The notes beneath the pieces are model-generated. The model was not told the origin of the DNA. It saw only the letters and a list, made by a program, of their open reading frames with translations, and did not search any database. The translations under genes were made by a program, and so were the position numbers. From Pelomonas sp. BJYL3 (lineage in GTDB: Bacteria; Pseudomonadota; Gammaproteobacteria; Burkholderiales; Burkholderiaceae_C), in contig NZ_JANZKX010000004.1 in NCBI RefSeq assembly GCF_027257975.1, positions 248,001 through 312,000 on the forward strand: 64,000 nucleotides of DNA, given 5' to 3'. This document shows positions 55,672 to 63,969 of the stretch, piece after piece (positions within the stretch are counted from its first letter, which is position 1; the number at the start of each line of letters is the position of its first letter).

Positions 55672-55687
55672 TGCAATATCCGTGCCA
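55672..55687 (-). promoter_or_regulatory. Sigma-54 (-24/-12) promoter of the PEP-CTERM gene
   Basis: On the minus strand TGGCACGGATATTGCA matches the RpoN consensus TGGCACG-N4-TTGC[A/T] at every position. The start site would be near 55660, leaving a leader of about 50 nt. An inverted repeat CCTCGAT-TGC-ATCGAGG (55689-55705) and AGCTG-TTT-CAGCT (55721-55733) lie upstream and could bind an enhancer-binding protein or IHF-like factor. PEP-CTERM genes in related bacteria are known to be controlled by PrsK-PrsR with RpoN. Confidence 0.85.
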
Positions 55688-55749
55688 ACCTCGATTGCAT
55701 CGAGGCTATCGGCCGACACCAGCTGTTTCAGCTCTTTTCCAGATTTCAA

Positions 55750-57126
55750 GTGAAAAATTCATCGACACCCCCTAAAGAGGGGGGACCAGGCGCGCCACGC
55801 CTCTTCAACCTGGCCTGGCCGCTGTTCCTGGAGATGGGCCTGGGCATCGCCATCAGCCTGCTGGGCACCCTGCTGGCCGCCCGCGTTTCCGACAGCGCCG
55901 GCGCGGGCTTTGCGCTGGCGAACCACGTTTCGGGCACGCTGTTCATCCTGTTCCGCATCATCGGCGCCGGCATCAGCGTGGTGCTGACGCAGGCCCTGGG
56001 CAGCGGCCGCCGGGACATCGCCGACGCCACCGCTCGCGCGGCCGTCGGCGCCAGCAGCTGGATCGGCCTGCTGACCGGCCTGGGGGCCATGCTGGCCGCG
56101 CAGCCCCTGCTGAGCCTGCTGGGGGCGCCGGCCGAGGTCCTGCCCCTGGCCACGCCCTTCCTGGTGCTGCTGGGCCCGGCCATGCTGCTGGACGCCTGGA
56201 ATGCCGCGATGGCCAGCGTGATGCGCGCCCACCTGCGGGCCCGTGACACCCTGGCTGTGCTGGTGGCCATGCAGGCCTTGCAGCTGGCCCTGGCTGTGCC
56301 GCTGATGCAGCAGCTGGGCCTCATCGGCTTCGCCCTGGCCCTGATCGCCAGCCGCCTGCTGGGGCTGGGCCTGCACCTGTGGCTGTGGCGCGCCCGGCTG
56401 GGCCTTCGCCTGCAGGCGGCGGACTGGTGGCGGCTGCCGCGCCAGGAGCTGGGCGCCATCCTGCACATCGGCCTGCCCGGGGCGGGCGAGAACATCGCCT
56501 ACCGGCTGGCCTTCATGGTCAGCGTGTCGGTGGTGGGGCACATGGGGGCGCAGGCCCTGGCCACGCATGCCTATGTCTCGCAGCTGATGTACTTCATCCT
56601 GCTCTTCGGCCTGGCCACCGGTTTCGCCGCGGAGATCGTGGTGGGCCACCTGATCGGCGCCGGCGAGCTGCACGCCGCCCACCGCCTGGTGCGGCGGGCC
56701 ATGGCGCGCGGCTTGATGGTCTCGGTGGGCGTGGCGGGCAGCTTCGCCCTGGCCGGCCCCTGGCTGCTGGGCCTGTTCACCCGGGATCCGGCCATCATCG
56801 AACTGGGCAGCACCCTGCTGTGGCTGACCGTGCTGCTGGAGCCCGGCCGCACCTTCAACCTGGTGGTGATCAACGCCCTGCGCGCGGCCGGTGACGCCCG
56901 CTATCCGGTGATGGTGGGCAGCGGCTCCATGGTGCTGGTGCTGGCCGGCGGCAGCTGGCTGCTGGGCCATCAGCTGGGCCTGGGCCTGGTGGGGGTGTGG
57001 ATCGCCTACGCCGCCGACGAATGGCTGCGCGGCCTGCTGATGTGGCGCCGCTGGGCACGCCACGACTGGGTGCCCCATGCGCGCGCCGCGCACCGCCGCC
57101 TGCGCCGCGCAGGCGCGGGCGCCTGA
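55750..57126 (+). CDS. MATE-family efflux transporter
   Basis: The 458-residue protein has twelve predicted membrane helices in two homologous halves: FNLAWPLFLEMGLGIAISLLG at the start of the first and ILHIGLPGAGENIAYRLAFMV at the start of the second (about 237-257). Members export cationic drugs or metabolites by Na+ or H+ antiport. It begins with a GTG; no better start exists before the first helix. The first codons (TPPKEGG) are encoded by CACCCCCTAAAGAGGGGGG, a partial copy of stem B of the dispersed repeat. The leader shares DNA with the PEP-CTERM promoter region. Substrate unknown. Confidence 0.9.
   Translation: MKNSSTPPKEGGPGAPRLFNLAWPLFLEMGLGIAISLLGTLLAARVSDSAGAGFALANHVSGTLFILFRIIGAGISVVLTQALGSGRRDIADATARAAVGASSWIGLLTGLGAMLAAQPLLSLLGAPAEVLPLATPFLVLLGPAMLLDAWNAAMASVMRAHLRARDTLAVLVAMQALQLALAVPLMQQLGLIGFALALIASRLLGLGLHLWLWRARLGLRLQAADWWRLPRQELGAILHIGLPGAGENIAYRLAFMVSVSVVGHMGAQALATHAYVSQLMYFILLFGLATGFAAEIVVGHLIGAGELHAAHRLVRRAMARGLMVSVGVAGSFALAGPWLLGLFTRDPAIIELGSTLLWLTVLLEPGRTFNLVVINALRAAGDARYPVMVGSGSMVLVLAGGSWLLGHQLGLGLVGVWIAYAADEWLRGLLMWRRWARHDWVPHARAAHRRLRRAGAGA
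55761..55789 (+). repeat. Partial copy of the three-hairpin repeat (E5, stem B only)
   Basis: CACCCCCTAAAGAGGGGGG keeps the entry CACCCCCT and stem B, and lacks stems A and C. It lies over the first codons of the MATE gene. Confidence 0.4.
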
Positions 57127-57987
57127 TCAGCGGTCGTTGGCGTAGCTGAGCACCTGGCGGGCCTGGCTGATGCCGGTGATCAGGCTGTGGGTGGAGAGCC
57201 CCGTCGCCGCCGTGCCCTTGACGCTGTATTCCCACACCAGGCCGAGGCGGCATTGCCTCACCGTGACCGGAGTGCTGGGACTGCCCGTGGCCCCGGCGGC
57301 GGCCTGGTCGAGGCTGGCCTGCAGGTCCTCCAGGCCGACGGCGTACTGGGACTGGTCGGCGGTGCTGGTCTGCAGGCGCGCCTGCGGACCGCCCCGATAG
57401 CCCGTCCAGCGCACGGTGCGGCCGTCGGCGAGCTGGCACTCGCCGTCCGCCAGACTCAGCTGCGGGTTCAGCCCGGCCGGGCCCGACAGGGTGGAGCCGA
57501 ACTGCCCCTGGGAGCGCTGCAGCGAAGCGGGCGCTGCCACGCGGATCTGCACCGCCGCGGGCAGGGTGACCGTGCTGTCGAGGGTCTGCCCCCTGTGCTG
57601 CAGCCGGATCGTCCAGGCGTCCTGGCTGCTCTGGACCTGGGCTGCCAGCGTGCCGCCGAGGTCCGAGGTGGGTGTCAGTGGCACATTGCCCGGCATCAGC
57701 CAGAGCGCGTCAGGCGCATCCAGCCGGACCACGGTGAGCAGGTTGGCGCGGTAGCTGAAGCCCAGATCCGCCGTCACGCGGCCGTCCTCGCGCCGCAGGT
57801 TGCCGCCCAGGCGCAGGTCCTGGGGCGCCACCTCGCTCGAGGACTTGCAGTTGGCCAGGCCGCACTGGACGCCATTGCCGATGTCATTGCCGATGTCGCC
57901 GCCACCGCCGCAGGCCGACAGGCCGATCAGCAGCATCGAGGCCAGGGCGGTGGCGCCCAGGCGTGGCGTGAGAGAAGAAGGCAGCAT
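57127..57987 (-). CDS. Putative lipoprotein of unknown function
   Basis: The 286-residue protein has a lipoprotein signal with lipobox LSAC near residue 26, after LGATALASMLLIG. A Gly/Asp/Asn-rich linker with three further cysteines (VQCGLANC) follows. The mature body is beta-rich with several conserved-looking Trp and Tyr residues (WLMPGNVPLTPTSD, RTVRWTGYRGG). I do not recognise the family. The start at 57987 is set by the signal; the frame stays open further upstream. It is convergent with the MATE gene (the stop codons abut) and divergent from the ABC permease. Confidence 0.78.
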   Translation of the reverse strand: MLPSSLTPRLGATALASMLLIGLSACGGGGDIGNDIGNGVQCGLANCKSSSEVAPQDLRLGGNLRREDGRVTADLGFSYRANLLTVVRLDAPDALWLMPGNVPLTPTSDLGGTLAAQVQSSQDAWTIRLQHRGQTLDSTVTLPAAVQIRVAAPASLQRSQGQFGSTLSGPAGLNPQLSLADGECQLADGRTVRWTGYRGGPQARLQTSTADQSQYAVGLEDLQASLDQAAAGATGSPSTPVTVRQCRLGLVWEYSVKGTAATGLSTHSLITGISQARQVLSYANDR

Positions 57988-58163
57988 GGTCCGTATCCTT
58001 GGCAGGTGGTGCACCGGACGCAGGCCCGGTGCCATGCGCAAAAGTCTAACGTCCTGAAGGATGCGGTTCCAGGACACCGGGACTGCCGATGCGCTCATCG
58101 AACAGGCGATGGGGGGGTGCTCCCTCCGGTGGGGGATGCGGCCCGGCCATGCAGAATGCCGGC

Positions 58164-59132
58164 ATGCCCGCCCTGCTCCGTCCCAGCCTGCACCTGGTCC
58201 TCACCCTGGCCCTGGCCTCGGTGCTGGTCTTCGCCAGCCTGGAGCTGCTGCCGGGCCACGCCGCCGCGCTGATGCTGGGGCCCGATGCCGCCCCCGATGC
58301 CGTGCAGGCCCTGAGCCACGAGCTGGGCCTGGACCAGCCGGCCTGGCAGCGCTATGGGCAGTGGATCGCCGGCCTGGTGCGCGGCGAGATGGGCCTGTCC
58401 TACGCCTACCGCACGCCCGTGGCGCCCATGCTGGCCGAGCGCCTGCGCCTGAGCCTGCCTCTCAGCGGCCTGGCGCTGGCGCTCACCGTGCTGGCCTCCC
58501 TGGGTCTGGGCCTGCTGGCTGCCGCTCGCCGCGGCCGCTGGGTGGACCACCTCCTGCTGGCCCTCAGCCAGCTGGGCCTGGCCCTGCCGGCCTTCTGGTT
58601 CGGCATGGGGCTGATGTGGCTGTTCGCGGTGCGCCTGCAGTGGCTGCCCGCAGGCGGCTTCCCCGGCTGGGAGGCCGAGCTGGGCGGTGGCTGGGGCCCG
58701 GCGCTGCAGGCCCTGCTGCTGCCCGCCCTCGCCCTGGCCCTCACCCAGACCGCCCTGCTGGCCCGGCTGCTGCGCGCCAGCCTGCTGGACGTGCTGCAGG
58801 AGGACTATGTCCGCGCGGCCCGCGCCCGCGGCCTGCCCGAGGGCCGCGTGCTGCTGCGCCACGTGCTGCGCAACGCCCTCGTGCCGGTGCTGACCCAGCT
58901 GGGCACCCAGTTCGCCGGCCTGCTGGCGGGCGCCGTGCTGATCGAGACGCTGTTCCAGCTGCCCGGCCTGGGCCAGCTGATCGCCCAGGCCATCGCCAAC
59001 CGCGACCTGGTCGTGGTGCGCAATGCGGTGATGCTGCTGGTGGCCCTGGTGCTGCTGCTGAACTGGGCCGTGGACCTGCTCAATGCCTGGCTGGACCCGC
59101 GCCTGCGCCGGCCGGAGGCAGCGCATGACTGA
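58164..59132 (+). CDS. Peptide-type ABC transporter permease (DppB-like)
   Basis: The 322-residue inner-membrane protein has six helices and the DppB/OppB layout: an N-terminal helix, a periplasmic domain with LGLDQPAWQRYGQWIAGLVRGEMG (about 55-78), and a C-terminal permease domain with the EAA loop EDYVRAARARGLPEGRVLLRHVLRNAL. Members import di- and oligopeptides, nickel or related solutes. It starts an operon with a DppC-like permease, a family 5 binding protein and an amidase. An ATG five codons upstream is possible. Confidence 0.9.
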   Translation: MPALLRPSLHLVLTLALASVLVFASLELLPGHAAALMLGPDAAPDAVQALSHELGLDQPAWQRYGQWIAGLVRGEMGLSYAYRTPVAPMLAERLRLSLPLSGLALALTVLASLGLGLLAAARRGRWVDHLLLALSQLGLALPAFWFGMGLMWLFAVRLQWLPAGGFPGWEAELGGGWGPALQALLLPALALALTQTALLARLLRASLLDVLQEDYVRAARARGLPEGRVLLRHVLRNALVPVLTQLGTQFAGLLAGAVLIETLFQLPGLGQLIAQAIANRDLVVVRNAVMLLVALVLLLNWAVDLLNAWLDPRLRRPEAAHD

Positions 59133-59970
59133 GGGTCAGGTCTTGCCGCCATCCCTCCTGCAGCGGCTGCGCGGCCATCCCCGGCTGCTGGCCGGCCTGA
59201 CGCTGTGGGGCCTGCTGATGGCGGCGGCGGCGGCCAGCCTGCTGCTGCCTGAGGCCGGCCAGCTGCCGGTGGACCTGGACCGGCGCCTCCAGGGTCCCGG
59301 CCCCGGCCACTGGCTGGGCACCGACGCCCTGGGCCGCGACCTGCTCTCGCTGCTGCTGGGCGGAGCCCGCAATGCCCTGGGCGTGGGCCTGATCGCCACG
59401 GGCCTGTCCCTGGGCCTGGGCCTGCCGCTGGGCCTGCTGGCGGCCTCGCAGGGCGGGTGGCTGGACCGGCTGATCAGCCGCCTCGGCGACCTCGGCCAGG
59501 CTTTTCCCGCCCTGCTGCTGGCCATCCTGATGGCCGCCAGCCTCGGGCCGGGCATGGGTGTGGCGATGCTCGCCATCGGCCTGCACGGCGTGCCGGCCTG
59601 CCTGCGCCTGGTGCGCGCGGCGGCGCGGGTGCAGTGGCAGCGCGACTATGTGCGGGCGGCACGCGCCTTCGGCCGCCCGGGCTGGCAGATCGCCCGCGTC
59701 CATGTGCTGCCCAACATCGCCTCGCCCGTCCTGGTGCTGGCCAGCAACCAGTTCGCCCTGGCCCTGCTGGCCGAGGCCGCCCTCGCCTATCTGGGCCTGG
59801 GCACGCAGGCGCCCGCGCCCAGCTGGGGCCGCATGCTGGCCGAGGCCCAGACCTGGCTGTTCGAGGCCCCGCAGCTGGCCCTGCTGCCGGGCCTGTGCCT
59901 GATGCTGTCCGTGCTGGGCCTGCAGCTGCTGGCCGACGGCTTGCGGGACTGGCTGGACCCGCGCGGCTGA
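59125..59970 (+). CDS. Peptide-type ABC transporter permease (DppC-like)
   Basis: The 281-residue protein has the DppC/OppC architecture: an N-terminal helix, the GTDALGRDLLSLLLGGARNALGVGL region near 65-90, and the EAA loop DYVRAARAFGRPGWQIARVHVLPN near 175-198. It overlaps the DppB-like stop by 8 bp. The first codons (MTEGQVLPPS) are encoded by a minus-strand copy of the dispersed 16-mer. The two permeases should form a heterodimer; the ATPase is not encoded here. Confidence 0.9.
   Translation: MTEGQVLPPSLLQRLRGHPRLLAGLTLWGLLMAAAAASLLLPEAGQLPVDLDRRLQGPGPGHWLGTDALGRDLLSLLLGGARNALGVGLIATGLSLGLGLPLGLLAASQGGWLDRLISRLGDLGQAFPALLLAILMAASLGPGMGVAMLAIGLHGVPACLRLVRAAARVQWQRDYVRAARAFGRPGWQIARVHVLPNIASPVLVLASNQFALALLAEAALAYLGLGTQAPAPSWGRMLAEAQTWLFEAPQLALLPGLCLMLSVLGLQLLADGLRDWLDPRG
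59131..59146 (-). repeat. Dispersed 16-mer, copy 6 (15/16)
   Basis: On the minus strand GCAAGACCTGACCCTC spans the end of the DppB-like gene and codons 3-8 of the DppC-like gene (EGQVLP). Confidence 0.6.
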
Positions 59971-59998
59971 GCCCGCCGCCCATGCCATGATGGCGGCC

Positions 59999-61504
59999 AT
60001 GGACCGCCGCCATCTCCTGCATGCCCTGCCCGCTCTGGGCGTCCTCGGCGCCAGCCTGGCCCTGCCCGCGCTGGCCCAGCCCCGCGGGCGCGACGCCGTC
60101 GTGATCGGCATGACCCTGGAGCCCCCGGGCCTGGACCCCACCGTGGGCGCGGCCTCCGCCATCGCCGAGGTGGTGCACTACAACGTCTTCGAGACCCTCA
60201 CCCGCATCGGCCCGGACGGCCAGGTGGGGCCGGGCCTCGCGCTCTCCTGGGAGGTCTCGCCGGACCTGCGGACCTACACCTTCCGCCTGCGCCGCGGCGT
60301 GCGCTTCCACAACGGCGAGCCCTTCACGGCAGCCGCGGTGAAGTTCAGCTTCGAGCGGGCCGGCGGCGAGGCCAGCACCAACAAGGACAAGCGCGTCTTC
60401 GCCAACATCGCGGTGATCGGCAATCCGGAGCCGGAAGTGCTGGTCCTCGTGCTGAAGCAGGCCGAGCCGGACTTCCTCTTCCTGATCGGCCAGGCCACCG
60501 CCGCCATCGTCGAGCCCAGAAGCGTGGCCACCAACGCCCAGCAGCCGGTGGGCACCGGGCCCTACCAGATGGCCGGCTGGGTGCGTGGCGCCAGCCTGCA
60601 GCTCAAGACCTTCGAGGGCTATGCCCAGCGGGGCCAGCCCCTGCCGCCCATCCGCCGCGCCACCTTCCGCTTCATCAGCGACCCGGCCGCGCAGATGGCG
60701 GCCCTGCTGTCGGGCGACGTCGACGCCTTCCCCCGCGTGGCCGCGGCGCGCAGCCTGGAGCAGTTCAAGCGTCAGCCCCAGCGCTTCCAGCTGATCATCG
60801 CCGGCTCTCGGGCCAAGACCCTGCTGGCCATGAACCACCGGCGCAAGCCGCTGGACGACGTGCGCGTGCGCCGCGCCCTGTCCATGGCCCTGGACCGCAA
60901 GGCCCTGATCACCGTCGCCGCGGATGGCTTCGGCCTGCCCATCGGCAGCCACTACGTGCCCGACGCACCGGGCTACGTGGACCTCACCGGCCTCACCCCC
61001 CACGACCCCGCCCGGGCCCGCACCCTGCTGAAGGAGGCCGGCGTCAGGGACCTGGCACTGACGCTCAAGCTGCCCCCCGCCCCCTATGCCCGCCAGGGCG
61101 GCGAGCTGGTGGCGGCGCAGCTGGCGCAGGTGGGCGTGCAGGTGAAGCTGGAGAACGTGGAGTGGGCGCAGTGGCTGTCCGGCGTCTATGGCGCCCACAA
61201 CTACGACCTCACCCTGATCTCGCATGTGGAGCCCTTCGACCTGGGCAACTTCGCCAAGCCCGGCTACTACTGGGGCTACGAGAGCAAGACCTTCAACGAA
61301 CTGTGGCAGCGCTACCTGGCCAGCACGCGCGAGGCCGAGCGCCTCAAGCTGCTGGGCGAGATGCAGCGCCGCATCGCCGAGGACGCCGTGGCCGCCTGGC
61401 TCTACCAGCCGCAGTGGATCACCGTGGCGCAGGCCCGGCTCAAGGGCCTGTGGACCGGCATGCCCATCTTCGTCAACGACCTGGCGGCCCTGCGCTGGGA
61501 ATGA
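59999..61504 (+). CDS. Family 5 ABC transporter solute-binding protein
   Basis: The 501-residue protein has a signal sequence with a weak twin-Arg (MDRRHLLHALPALGVLGASL), cleaved after ALA near 25. The DppA/OppA-like family 5 fold follows: LEPPGLDPTVGAASAIAEVVHYN near 39-61, the conserved RTYTFRLRRGVRFHNGEPFTA near 90-110 and the DPAAQMAALLSGDVDAFP loop. It starts 28 bp after the permease pair and precedes an amidase, so it probably delivers a peptide or amide substrate to them. The exact ligand is unknown. Confidence 0.92.
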   Translation: MDRRHLLHALPALGVLGASLALPALAQPRGRDAVVIGMTLEPPGLDPTVGAASAIAEVVHYNVFETLTRIGPDGQVGPGLALSWEVSPDLRTYTFRLRRGVRFHNGEPFTAAAVKFSFERAGGEASTNKDKRVFANIAVIGNPEPEVLVLVLKQAEPDFLFLIGQATAAIVEPRSVATNAQQPVGTGPYQMAGWVRGASLQLKTFEGYAQRGQPLPPIRRATFRFISDPAAQMAALLSGDVDAFPRVAAARSLEQFKRQPQRFQLIIAGSRAKTLLAMNHRRKPLDDVRVRRALSMALDRKALITVAADGFGLPIGSHYVPDAPGYVDLTGLTPHDPARARTLLKEAGVRDLALTLKLPPAPYARQGGELVAAQLAQVGVQVKLENVEWAQWLSGVYGAHNYDLTLISHVEPFDLGNFAKPGYYWGYESKTFNELWQRYLASTREAERLKLLGEMQRRIAEDAVAAWLYQPQWITVAQARLKGLWTGMPIFVNDLAALRWE

Positions 61505-61511
61505 GACCCCG

Positions 61512-62960
61512 ATGCAAGACCTGACCCCCACTGCCGTCCACGAATGGCCGGCCCTGCGCCTGCTGCGGGCCTATGAGTCGCGCGAGCTCAGCCCCGTCGA
61601 GGTGCTGGACAGCCTGGCCGCCCATGTGCAGCGCTGGGAGCCGCAGCTGCAGGCGCTGTATGCCCCCGACTTCGACGCCGCACGCGAGGCCGCACGCGCC
61701 TCCGAGGCCCGCTGGGCACGCGGCGAGCCGCTGGCCGTGCCCGTAGCCGGCCAGCGCATCACCCTGGACGGCCTCCCGCTGACGCTCAAGGAGAACATCG
61801 CCAGCCGCGGCACGCCCGTCCCCCTGGGCACGGCCGCCACCGAGCTGCAGCCCGCCGCCGATGACGCGCCCCCCGCCGCCCGGGCCCGCGAGCTGGGCGC
61901 CGTGCTCTTCGCCAAGACCACCATGCCGGACTACGGCATGCTCAGCTCCGGACTCTCCAGCTTCCACCCGCTCACCCGCAATCCCTGGGACCTGCGCAAG
62001 AACCCGGGCGGCTCCAGCGCCGGGGCCGCGGCCGCCGCCGCCGCGGGCTACGGACCGCTGCACGTGGGCACGGACATCGGCGGATCCATCCGCCTGCCCG
62101 CTGGCTGGTGCGGGCTCTTCGGGCTCAAGCCCAGCCTGGGGCGCATCCCCATCAAGCCGCCCTTCGCGGGGCGCGTGGCCGGCCCCATGACCCGGCGCGT
62201 CGAGGACGCCGCCCTGCTGATGGCCGCCCTGGCCCGCCCCGACTGGCGCGACGGCATGAGCCTGCCACCGCAGGAGCTGCCCTGGCTGGACCTCACGCTG
62301 GACCTGCGCGGCCTGCGCATCGGCCTGATGCGAGACGCCGGCTGGGGCCTGACGGTGGACAGCGAGGTCGCCGCCGCCGTGGACGAGGTGGCACGGCGCC
62401 TGGCGGCGGCCGGGTGCCAGGTCTTGCCCATGGGCCCCTGCTCCACCCGCGCCATGATCGACGGCCTGGACGCCTTCTGGCGCATGCGCTCCTGGCTGGA
62501 CATCTCGGCCCTGCCCGAGGAGCGCCGCGCCCGCGTGCTGCCCTACATCCGCGCCTGGGTGGATCGCGGCGCCCAGCTGACGGCCAGCGAGCTCTTCCAC
62601 GGCTACAGCCAGATGGCCGCCCTGCGCGACGCGGCGCTGGCGGCCTGCCAGCCCTTCGACTTCGTGATCTCGCCGACCAGCCCCGTGCCCAGCTTCCCGG
62701 CGGAATGGGCCAGCCCCATCCACGACCCGCAGCGCCCCTTCGAGCACATCGCCTTCACCCTGCCCTTCAACATGAGCGAGCAGCCGGCGTCCACGCTCAA
62801 TGCGGGCTTCACGGGCGCGGGCCTGCCCATCGGCGTGCAGGTGGTGGGGCGGCGCTTCGATGACCTCGGCGTGCTGCGCCTGAGCCGCCAGCTCGAAGAC
62901 CTGCTGGCGGACCGCCAGCGGCCCTGGCCGCAGCGCCCCGACGCTCAGGCCAGCAGCTGA
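61512..62960 (+). CDS. Amidase signature family enzyme
   Basis: The 482-residue cytoplasmic enzyme has the complete Ser-cisSer-Lys triad of the amidase signature family: K93 (LTLKENIA), S168 (GGSSAGAAAA) and nucleophile S192 (TDIGGSIRLPA), with the canonical 75- and 24-residue spacings. Members hydrolyse aryl or alkyl amides, nylon oligomers or amino acid amides; GatA is unlikely because gatB and gatC are absent. It lies 7 bp after the binding-protein stop, so imported amides are its probable substrates. Its first codons (MQDLTP) are an exact copy of the dispersed 16-mer. Its 3' end overlaps the convergent kinase by 16 bp. Confidence 0.92.
   Translation: MQDLTPTAVHEWPALRLLRAYESRELSPVEVLDSLAAHVQRWEPQLQALYAPDFDAAREAARASEARWARGEPLAVPVAGQRITLDGLPLTLKENIASRGTPVPLGTAATELQPAADDAPPAARARELGAVLFAKTTMPDYGMLSSGLSSFHPLTRNPWDLRKNPGGSSAGAAAAAAAGYGPLHVGTDIGGSIRLPAGWCGLFGLKPSLGRIPIKPPFAGRVAGPMTRRVEDAALLMAALARPDWRDGMSLPPQELPWLDLTLDLRGLRIGLMRDAGWGLTVDSEVAAAVDEVARRLAAAGCQVLPMGPCSTRAMIDGLDAFWRMRSWLDISALPEERRARVLPYIRAWVDRGAQLTASELFHGYSQMAALRDAALAACQPFDFVISPTSPVPSFPAEWASPIHDPQRPFEHIAFTLPFNMSEQPASTLNAGFTGAGLPIGVQVVGRRFDDLGVLRLSRQLEDLLADRQRPWPQRPDAQASS
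61514..61529 (+). repeat. Dispersed 16-mer, copy 7 (exact)
   Basis: GCAAGACCTGACCCCC begins within the ATG of the amidase gene and encodes residues 2-6 (QDLTP). Confidence 0.7.
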
Positions 62961-63874
62961 ACCTGCGCAGCCAGCGCGCGCACCTCGGCCAGGCTGGGCG
63001 CGCGCGCGCCGGCCTGCAGGCAGGCGGCCGCGCCGGCGGCCATGGCGAAGCGCAGCTGGGCTTCCTCGCCATCCTCGTGCAGGCAGGCGTAGATGAAACC
63101 GGCCATGGCGGCATCGCCCGCGCCTACGGTGTCGACCACCTCGACGGCCAGGGCATTGGCCGACCATTCCTGCGTGCCCTTGTAGAGCGTCGCGCCCTCG
63201 GCGCCGCGGGTGTAGAGCAGCCGGGCCTGCGGGTTCCAGGCGGCCAGCTGGCCCAGACCCAGGTGGGCCGTGGGGCTGCGGAAGAGGCCGCAGAGGTCTT
63301 CGTCGGACACCTTGATCACGTCGGCCAGGCGGCTCATGCGCTCCAGGGTGTCGTCGTAGCGGTTGTCCATGCCCTGGCGGTAGTTGGGGTCGTAGCTGAT
63401 GGTCACGCCCTGGGCCTTGAGCGACTCCGCCAGCTCCACCAGGCGGCCGGCCAGGGGCTCGCGGTTGAGGCTGATGCCGCCGAAATGCGCCCATCGCACA
63501 AACTGCCGCCAGCCCTGGGGCAGGCCGCTGGGGTGGAAGTGCAGGTCGGCGCTGTCGTCGCCGACGAAGAAGTAGCGCGGCGGGTGGGTTTCATGTACCA
63601 CCGCCAGCAGCGGCGAGCGCTCGACCTGCTGCAGGAAGCGCGGGTCCAGGCTGGCGTCCATGCTCTCCTGCCACAGGGCCTGGCCGAAGACGTCGCAGCT
63701 CACGGCCCCGCCGAAGGCCGAGAGCTCGCCCAGGGTGGACAGGGCCCGCGCCACGTTCCAGGGCGCACCGCCGCAGCGGCTGATCCAGCTGTCCAGGCCG
63801 GTGCAGATGAGGTCCGTCAAGGCTTCGCCGAAGGCGACGAAACGGGGCAGGTCGGCATGGAGAACTGGGCTCAT
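62945..63874 (-). CDS. PfkB-family carbohydrate kinase (fructokinase-like)
   Basis: The 309-residue protein has both PfkB signatures: an N-terminal sugar-binding segment ISRCGGAPWNVARALSTLG near 32-50 and the C-terminal catalytic DTVGAGDAAMAGF near 255-267, with the base in GAGD. The segment SYDPNYRQGM near 165-174 and overall length fit fructokinase or a related hexokinase that phosphorylates fructose. It is convergent with the amidase, overlapping by 16 bp. A LacI-type operator-like sequence lies upstream at 63951-63969, consistent with sugar control. Confidence 0.87.
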   Translation of the reverse strand: MSPVLHADLPRFVAFGEALTDLICTGLDSWISRCGGAPWNVARALSTLGELSAFGGAVSCDVFGQALWQESMDASLDPRFLQQVERSPLLAVVHETHPPRYFFVGDDSADLHFHPSGLPQGWRQFVRWAHFGGISLNREPLAGRLVELAESLKAQGVTISYDPNYRQGMDNRYDDTLERMSRLADVIKVSDEDLCGLFRSPTAHLGLGQLAAWNPQARLLYTRGAEGATLYKGTQEWSANALAVEVVDTVGAGDAAMAGFIYACLHEDGEEAQLRFAMAAGAAACLQAGARAPSLAEVRALAAQVQLLA

Positions 63875-63950
63875 ACTGCAATTGCAGCGCCGTCCTTCAC
63901 ACTCCGCAAGCCCTCTGTGGCGGGAGAGGGATGACAGTCGCGCGGTGCGC

Positions 63951-63969
63951 TTTCACAATCGTTGCCAAT
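63951..63969. promoter_or_regulatory. Weak LacI-type operator-like palindrome upstream of the sugar kinase
   Basis: On the minus strand TTGGCAACGATTGTGAA has a central CG with imperfectly matching halves (TTNNCAA). This is the shape of LacI/GalR-family sites. It lies about 80-95 bp upstream of the kinase start, at the edge of the window. An ATG at 63986 could begin a rightward gene, but only five codons are visible. Confidence 0.25.
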
